Assembly (NCBI RefSeq): GCF_000012365.1
Contig: NC_007650.1
Span: 124,001-188,000, forward strand
DNA: 64,000 bases
From: Burkholderia thailandensis E264
GTDB taxonomy: Bacteria > Pseudomonadota > Gammaproteobacteria > Burkholderiales > Burkholderiaceae
Direction of reading: 5' to 3'
The position numbers and the translations under genes were made by a program. Position 1 is the first letter of the stretch. Each line of letters opens with the position of its first letter. Below the pieces are notes generated by a model. The model saw nothing but the letters and a program-made list of their open reading frames with translations. It was not told the origin of the DNA and searched no databases. This document shows, piece by piece, positions 59,714 to 64,000 of this stretch.

Positions 59714-60348
59714 TTCCGTGCGCGGGCGTCGGCTCGCGATTGAATCGGGGCGTACCGAAATCGTTGACCGAGATCGACGGCCGTACGTTGCTCGGGCGCA
59801 CGCTGCTTGCGCTCGAGCACATTCCTCATGTGTTTCTCGTGGTCGGTTTCCGCAAGGAGCTGGTCATCAGCGAGGCGCTGCGACACCGCCGCAACCTGAT
59901 CTTCGTTCCAAACGAATACTTCGACCAGACGAATACGCTATATAGCGTCAAGCTGGCGAGCCGACTGATCCGCGATGATTTTCTGATGGTCGACGGTGAT
60001 GTCGTGTTCGACCCGTCGTCGTTTGCTTCGCTGCTCGGGCAATTGCAGACTTGCGATGGTCCGGCGATTGCCTACAGCAGAAGAACCACGGAGGATGGCG
60101 TCAAAGTCCGCCTCGACATGTCGCGCGGCGAAACGACATGCACCGGGTTCTTCCGCGGCGAAGGCGCCCACGAATGGACGGGCATCGGCCGGCTGAACAA
60201 TCGCGTGATTTCGGGCAATTCGCTATTCGTCTACGAGTCGATCGAGCGGCACATGCCCGCGCCAGCCTATCTGGTGGATTCGATGGACATCGATACGCCT
60301 GCCGATCTGGAAATCGCCCGAGCGACGTATGGCCGTCATGACCATTAA
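59689..60348 (+). CDS. NTP-transferase (LicC-like sugar/choline-phosphate nucleotidyltransferase)
   Basis: 219 residues. The nucleotide-binding start 'VIPCAGVGSRLNRGVPKSL' (Gly/Arg 11-17, Lys24), 'FVPNEYFDQTNTLYSV' and 'FLMVDGDVVFD' (metal-binding Asp near 102-104) fit the LicC/RmlA type. The 'NEYF..TNTLYSV' segment is typical of LicC-like cytidylyltransferases. It likely activates the small alcohol or phospho-base used by the next gene product. It overlaps the next gene by 20 nt. Confidence 0.85.
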   Translation: MRPVEHAVIPCAGVGSRLNRGVPKSLTEIDGRTLLGRTLLALEHIPHVFLVVGFRKELVISEALRHRRNLIFVPNEYFDQTNTLYSVKLASRLIRDDFLMVDGDVVFDPSSFASLLGQLQTCDGPAIAYSRRTTEDGVKVRLDMSRGETTCTGFFRGEGAHEWTGIGRLNNRVISGNSLFVYESIERHMPAPAYLVDSMDIDTPADLEIARATYGRHDH

Positions 60349-61483
60349 GAAGAAAATCCGCTTTTTCTTTCAGGCGACGAGTCAGTGGTACTGCTTTGCG
60401 TCGGTATACCGTGCATTCGGCGACGATTGCCGTTACGACGTTGAAGTCGTCGCGTTGCCATATCTGAAGAATGGCGTTCAACTCGGCGAGCCGTCGTGGG
60501 TGTTTCTAGAGGCGCGGGGGATTCGGTATATCCATTACCTTCAATACGACCCGGATGCGGACGCGCCCGACGTCGTGTTCCTGCATTGTCCGTACGACGA
60601 GACGCGGCCGTCGGCATTTCATGCCGCCGCGCTGCGCGATCACAACGTGCGGCTTGCGTATATTCCTTACGGCCCCGATGTCGGCGGCGGCGAGCAAAAT
60701 TGCCGGTTCCAGTACGGGCTCGATACGCAATTGCTCGCATGGCGCATCTTTGCACGTTCGCAGGCGCATCGGATGCGATATGAGCGCCACTTGCCGGGCA
60801 GCGCGAAGCGCGTCGTCGTCACGGGGCATCCGAAGCTCGATGAGCTTCATGGCGCGCCCGCCGGCAACCCGTTTTCGCCACTGGTGGACGGCAAGCACGT
60901 ATTCCTTTGGAATCCGCATTTTTCCGTCGGCTTTCCCGCGGAGCTGCGTTGGTCGACGTTCGATCGATATGTGAACACGATGTGCGGACTCGCCGCGCAG
61001 CGCGACGATGTGGCGATCATCATGCGGCCGCATCCTAACCTGTTCCATACGCTGATGCTTCATGAGCCGGGAAAGCGGCTGATCGCGACGCTGATCGCGT
61101 TCGCGAAACGGCATCGCAATTTCGTGATCGACCAGTCGCCTCTATACAGAGCGGCTTTCGATGCATCGCACGCGATGATGACAGACACGAGTTCGCTCAT
61201 GTACGAGTACCTCGTCTGTGACAAGCCCATTCTGCATCTGGATTGCGAAGGCGGCGCGGGCCTGAACGAGGAGGGCAGGCAACTGGTGCGCGGGATGTCG
61301 CGCGCACGTGCGGAATGCGACATCGTTTCATTCGTCGAGGACATCGTGCGCGGGCGCGACGCCACGCAGGCATCGCGCCGGCGCGTGATCGCCGAGGTGC
61401 TCGGCGTTCACGACGGCAAGAATGGCGAACGCGTGAAGCTTGCCGTCGACCGTTCGGATCTCTGGCAATCGATGCCTGCCTGA
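60329..61483 (+). CDS. CDP-glycerol glycerophosphotransferase-like protein
   Basis: 384 residues from ATG 60329 (ATG 60338 also possible). The C-terminal half has the TagB/TagF-type signature: 'VVVTGHPKLDELHG', 'FLWNPHFSV', 'IMRPHPNLFHTL', 'MMTDTSSLMYEYLVCDKPILHL' (near 283). The family transfers glycerol-phosphate or similar groups from CDP-alcohols. The protein has no membrane segments. It is the last gene of the cassette, 112 bp before flagellin. Together with the nucleotidyltransferase it predicts a phosphodiester-linked decoration. Confidence 0.82.
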   Translation: MAVMTIKKKIRFFFQATSQWYCFASVYRAFGDDCRYDVEVVALPYLKNGVQLGEPSWVFLEARGIRYIHYLQYDPDADAPDVVFLHCPYDETRPSAFHAAALRDHNVRLAYIPYGPDVGGGEQNCRFQYGLDTQLLAWRIFARSQAHRMRYERHLPGSAKRVVVTGHPKLDELHGAPAGNPFSPLVDGKHVFLWNPHFSVGFPAELRWSTFDRYVNTMCGLAAQRDDVAIIMRPHPNLFHTLMLHEPGKRLIATLIAFAKRHRNFVIDQSPLYRAAFDASHAMMTDTSSLMYEYLVCDKPILHLDCEGGAGLNEEGRQLVRGMSRARAECDIVSFVEDIVRGRDATQASRRRVIAEVLGVHDGKNGERVKLAVDRSDLWQSMPA

Positions 61484-61504
61484 GATGGCATGTCTCGATG
61501 CGAT

Positions 61505-61534
61505 TTAAGTTTGTCAATCGAAGCGACGCCTAAG
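61505..61534 (+). promoter_or_regulatory. Candidate sigma-28 (FliA) promoter of the flagellin gene
   Basis: TTAAGTTT (61505-61512), then 12 nt, then GACGCCTAAG (61525-61534). This resembles the flagellar sigma-28 pattern TAAAGTTT-N11-GCCGATAA, with mismatches in the -10. It lies 60-90 bp ahead of the flagellin ATG. A small GC hairpin (GGGCGC 61543-61548, GCGCCC 61555-61560) follows in the presumed leader. Confidence 0.5.
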
Positions 61535-61595
61535 CATGGTGAGGGCGCCAGACAGCGCCCCGCTCCCTGATAGACCATTCACACAGGAAATCAGC

Positions 61596-62486
61596 ATGCT
61601 TAGTCTGCACACGAACCTCGCTTCGATGCGCATCCAGGGCGCTCTGGGTCGCACGCAACAAGACCTCACGACGTCGATGACGCGTCTCGGTACGGGCTAC
61701 CGTATCAACTCGGCATCCGATGATGCCGCAGGCCTCCAGATCGCGACGCGCCTGAAGTCGCAACACCTCGGCATGGGCGTCGCGTTTCAGAACACGCAGA
61801 ACGCAACGTCGATGCTGCAAACGGCGGAAGGCGCGTTCAAGGAAGTCGAGCAGATCCTGCACCGCATGAACGCCCTCGCGACGCAGGCGGCCGACTCCGC
61901 ATGGACGCAAGCCGACCGTGACTCGCTGCAGAAGGAATACGACGCGCTCGGCACGGAACTGAAGAACATCGTCGACAACACGTCGTACGGCGGCGAGAAG
62001 CTGTTTGTCGCCGGCGCCTCCGGCGCGACGGGCGGAAAGCTGACGGAAAAGCTGACGTTCCAGATCGGCAATACGTCGGGCGAAGTGATGGAACTGGACG
62101 TGTCGACGGCGCTTGCGGCGGCCGTGAAGGCATTCGGGGACGCGTCCCAGGTGTTCGGCGGCGGCGCATCCGGCGCATCGGGCAACACCGACATCACGAG
62201 CATCAGCGGCGCGAATGCGCTGCTGGACAACCTGTCCGCCGCGCTGTCGGCAGTGGGCAGCCTGCGTGCCGAGATCGGCGCGGGCCAGAACCGCCTGACG
62301 CACATCGCGAACAACCTGACGAACATGCGCGACAACACGCAGGACGCGGAAGGCCGCATTCGCGATGTCGATTACGCGAGCGAAACCGCGAACATGACCA
62401 AGCTGAACATTCTGCAGCAAGCGGGCGGCTCGATGCTCAAGCAGGCGAGCCAGATGAGCCAGCTGGTCCTGTCGCTGCTGCAGTAA
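61596..62486 (+). CDS. Flagellin, short lateral type
   Basis: 296 residues from ATG 61596 (AGGAAA upstream). Both terminal flagellin domains are clear: 'LSLHTNLASMRIQGALGRTQQDL', 'RLGTGYRINSASDDAAGLQIATRL' at the N-terminus and 'RIRDVDYASETANMTKLNILQQAG' to 'SQLVLSLLQ' at the C-terminus. The variable middle is very short and rich in Gly/Ala/Ser ('GGGASGASGNTD'), leaving many Ser/Thr sites. With motA/motB next door it belongs to a second flagellar system, as described for B. thailandensis and some B. pseudomallei. The upstream cassette probably modifies it. Confidence 0.95.
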   Translation: MLSLHTNLASMRIQGALGRTQQDLTTSMTRLGTGYRINSASDDAAGLQIATRLKSQHLGMGVAFQNTQNATSMLQTAEGAFKEVEQILHRMNALATQAADSAWTQADRDSLQKEYDALGTELKNIVDNTSYGGEKLFVAGASGATGGKLTEKLTFQIGNTSGEVMELDVSTALAAAVKAFGDASQVFGGGASGASGNTDITSISGANALLDNLSAALSAVGSLRAEIGAGQNRLTHIANNLTNMRDNTQDAEGRIRDVDYASETANMTKLNILQQAGGSMLKQASQMSQLVLSLLQ

Positions 62487-62898
62487 GCGCGGGCGGAAGG
62501 AAGGCGCCGCCGCTTGAGCGGCGCCACGGGCCGGAGCTCGTGTCAGGCATGGTGGCGCGGGATACGGCCCGGCAGCGCGCGGATCGGAGCGAGGCGAGGC
62601 GATGAGTCTCGCCGAAGTTTCGCCTTCGAGCCGCGCGCGATCGCCGTTCTCGCCGGCAACGCACGCTTCGCGCATCGTGCGGGATGCGCGCCTTCGCGTG
62701 CGGTGAGCTGCGGCGTCATGCGGCGCGCGTATCTGCGCGCCCGTCATCGAACAGACATTTAAGGATTCCCGTTGGCCGGACGCCTGACGTATCGGCAAAG
62801 CCCGGATTGCCGATCGCGGCGGCCGGAGCGCAACGATATCGAATCGAACGTGATGCGGCGGTCGCGCCGCGCACATTCCGAAAGGCGGTGAAGAGTCT
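62487..62898. other. Gap between flagellin and motA
   Basis: 412 bp without a gene. It starts with a GC hairpin (62503-62525) without U-run that may end the flagellin mRNA. The rest is GC-rich; a motA promoter is expected but no convincing sigma-28 or sigma-54 site was found. Confidence 0.45.
62503..62525 (+). terminator. Hairpin after flagellin
   Basis: An 8-bp stem GGCGCCGC (62503-62510) with GCGGCGCC (62518-62525) and a 7-nt loop, 17 nt after the flagellin stop. There is no U-tract, so it may be a weak terminator or a 3'-end stabiliser. Confidence 0.5.
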
Positions 62899-63750
62899 AT
62901 GCAATTGGCAATTGGGATCCTACTGGTATTCGGCTGCGTGTTCGGCGGATTCGTGCTGCACGGCGGCGCGTTGAGCAGCATCTGGCAACCGACCGAAATC
63001 CTGATTATCTCCGGTGCGGCTGCGGGCGCGCTGGTGATGGGCAATCCGCGCAGCGTGCTGTCCGAAATGGGCTCGCAGATCAAGCACGTGATCGCCCGCA
63101 AGAGCAACGGCGTCGAGTTCCAGCGCGAGTTGCTGCTGATGTTGTACGAGTTGCTCGAGACGGTGCGCGACGGCGGCCTGAAGGCGCTGGATCAGCATGT
63201 CGAGGAACCGAAGGAAAGCGATCTGTTCCGGAAGTATCCGATGATTCTCGCGCAGCCGCGTCTGATTGCATTCATCGTCGACAATTTCCGGCTGATGGCG
63301 ATGGGGCGCATCACGCAGCATGAGCTCGAAGGGATGCTGGATCAGGAGCTCGAGGCGATCGAGAGCGAACTGATGCAGCCGTCGCGCTCGCTGTCGAAAA
63401 TCGCGGAATCGATGCCGGGATTCGGCATTCTCGCGGCGGTGCTGGGCATCGTCACGACGATGGCGAACATCGGCGGGAGCGTGTCGGAGATCGGTCTGCA
63501 GGTGGCCGCCGCGATGGTCGGCACATTCATCGGCATCCTGCTGTGCTACGGCGTGCTGGAGCCGCTTGCCAGCGCGATGGTGCATCGCGTGAAGAGCGAC
63601 ATGTCGGCGCTGGAGTGCGTGAAGGTGGTGCTGTGCGCGCAGGTGGCGGGCAAGCCGACGCTTCTCGCCGTCGACGCGGGGCGCAAGCTGATCCAGCTGG
63701 ACGTCAAGCCGAGTTTCTCGAAGCTCGAGTCCTGGATCATGGAAATCTGA
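62899..63750 (+). CDS. motA: Flagellar motor stator protein MotA
   Basis: 283 residues. Four membrane segments in the MotA pattern: N-terminal 'AIGILLVFGCVFGGFVLHGG', 'TEILIISGAAAGALVMG', a large cytoplasmic loop with the FliG-facing charged region ('LLLMLYELLETVRDGGLKALDQHVE'), and C-terminal 'SMPGFGILAAVLGIVTTM' and 'VGTFIGILLCYGVLEPLA' with the conserved prolines. Adjacent motB confirms the call. It probably serves the lateral system. Confidence 0.96.
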   Translation: MQLAIGILLVFGCVFGGFVLHGGALSSIWQPTEILIISGAAAGALVMGNPRSVLSEMGSQIKHVIARKSNGVEFQRELLLMLYELLETVRDGGLKALDQHVEEPKESDLFRKYPMILAQPRLIAFIVDNFRLMAMGRITQHELEGMLDQELEAIESELMQPSRSLSKIAESMPGFGILAAVLGIVTTMANIGGSVSEIGLQVAAAMVGTFIGILLCYGVLEPLASAMVHRVKSDMSALECVKVVLCAQVAGKPTLLAVDAGRKLIQLDVKPSFSKLESWIMEI

Positions 63751-63768
63751 CGTGCGTGGGTCGCGACG

Positions 63769-64000
63769 ATGAGCACGAACAAGGAAGCGGGGCACGGGCC
63801 GACGATCATCCGGCGGGCGCACAAGCGCCACGAGGAGCACAGCGGCGGAGCATGGAAAGTCGCCTTCGCCGACTTCACGCTGGCGCTGATGGCGCTGTTC
63901 ATGGTGCTGTGGGTAATGAACGTCACGCCGGAGAAGGAGCGCAAGCAGGTGGCCGCGGAGATCGCGGGGCGGCCCTTTTTCGACGGAGGCGTCGGCATCT
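63769..64000 (+). CDS. motB: Flagellar motor stator protein MotB, cut by the window edge
   Basis: The first 77 residues from ATG 63769, 18 bp after motA. 'TIIRRAHKRHEEHSGGAWKV' then the single membrane helix 'AFADFTLALMALFMVLWVMN' with the ion-binding Asp near residue 35. The periplasmic OmpA-like peptidoglycan-binding domain lies beyond position 64000. Confidence 0.93.
   Translation, partial: MSTNKEAGHGPTIIRRAHKRHEEHSGGAWKVAFADFTLALMALFMVLWVMNVTPEKERKQVAAEIAGRPFFDGGVGI

Overview
The window looks like chromosome-2 accessory DNA from a Burkholderia of the pseudomallei/thailandensis/oklahomensis group. This is inferred from the high-GC codon use, the Bpa-type trimeric autotransporter, a complete Burkholderia-style type VI secretion system (T6SS) and a lateral-type flagellin/motAB locus. 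I have run no database search, so species and strain are not fixed.

Layout. Positions 1-3.4 kb: two minus-strand terminators, a proline-rich hypothetical protein and a small BamE-like ORF. 3.4-5.9 kb: a trimeric autotransporter whose head is about 40 near-identical 14-residue repeats. 6.0-8.3 kb: a PqaA-type exported protein and a YfaZ-like outer-membrane gene broken by a one-base frameshift in a T-run. 8.9-13.7 kb: a chaperone-usher fimbrial operon (subunit, chaperone, usher, second subunit). 13.7-33.7 kb: the plus-strand T6SS operon (short DotU protein, OmpA protein, tssB, tssC, hcp, tssJ, tssK, tssL, tssM, unknown gene, vgrG, PAAR, rhs), starting 30 bp after the last fimbrial gene. 33.6-42.5 kb: a minus-strand T6SS operon (FHA gene, tagJ, tssE, tssF, tssG, tssA) that continues into a FimH-like tip adhesin and a GlcNAc-transferase-family (PF11397/GT60-like) gene. 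43.0-45.6 kb: divergent tssH/clpV with a clear terminator. All 13 T6SS core genes are present.

46-55.5 kb holds two phosphorelays: two hybrid sensor kinases (one with a Cache-like sensor, one with a periplasmic solute-binding domain as in BvgS) and two LuxR-class response regulators. They lie between the fimbrial/T6SS block and the flagellar block and could regulate either.

55.9-64 kb: six tightly overlapping genes (GT2-GT25-like glycosyltransferase, FliB-like protein, SAM methyltransferase, HAD phosphatase, sugar/choline-type nucleotidyltransferase, CDP-glycerol-transferase-like protein) lead directly into a short flagellin gene, then motA and a truncated motB. I read this as a dedicated flagellin-decoration cassette.

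The most interesting points are: (1) the physical merging of a fimbrial locus with both T6SS operons; (2) a VgrG with a Gly-rich hinge and a Pro-Thr tail of about 135 residues, near a glycosyltransferase of a family that in protists modifies Thr or hydroxyproline in proteins; (3) the flagellin-modification cassette; (4) an Rhs protein with almost no toxin tail; and (5) nested RNA dyads just ahead of the hcp ribosome binding site.
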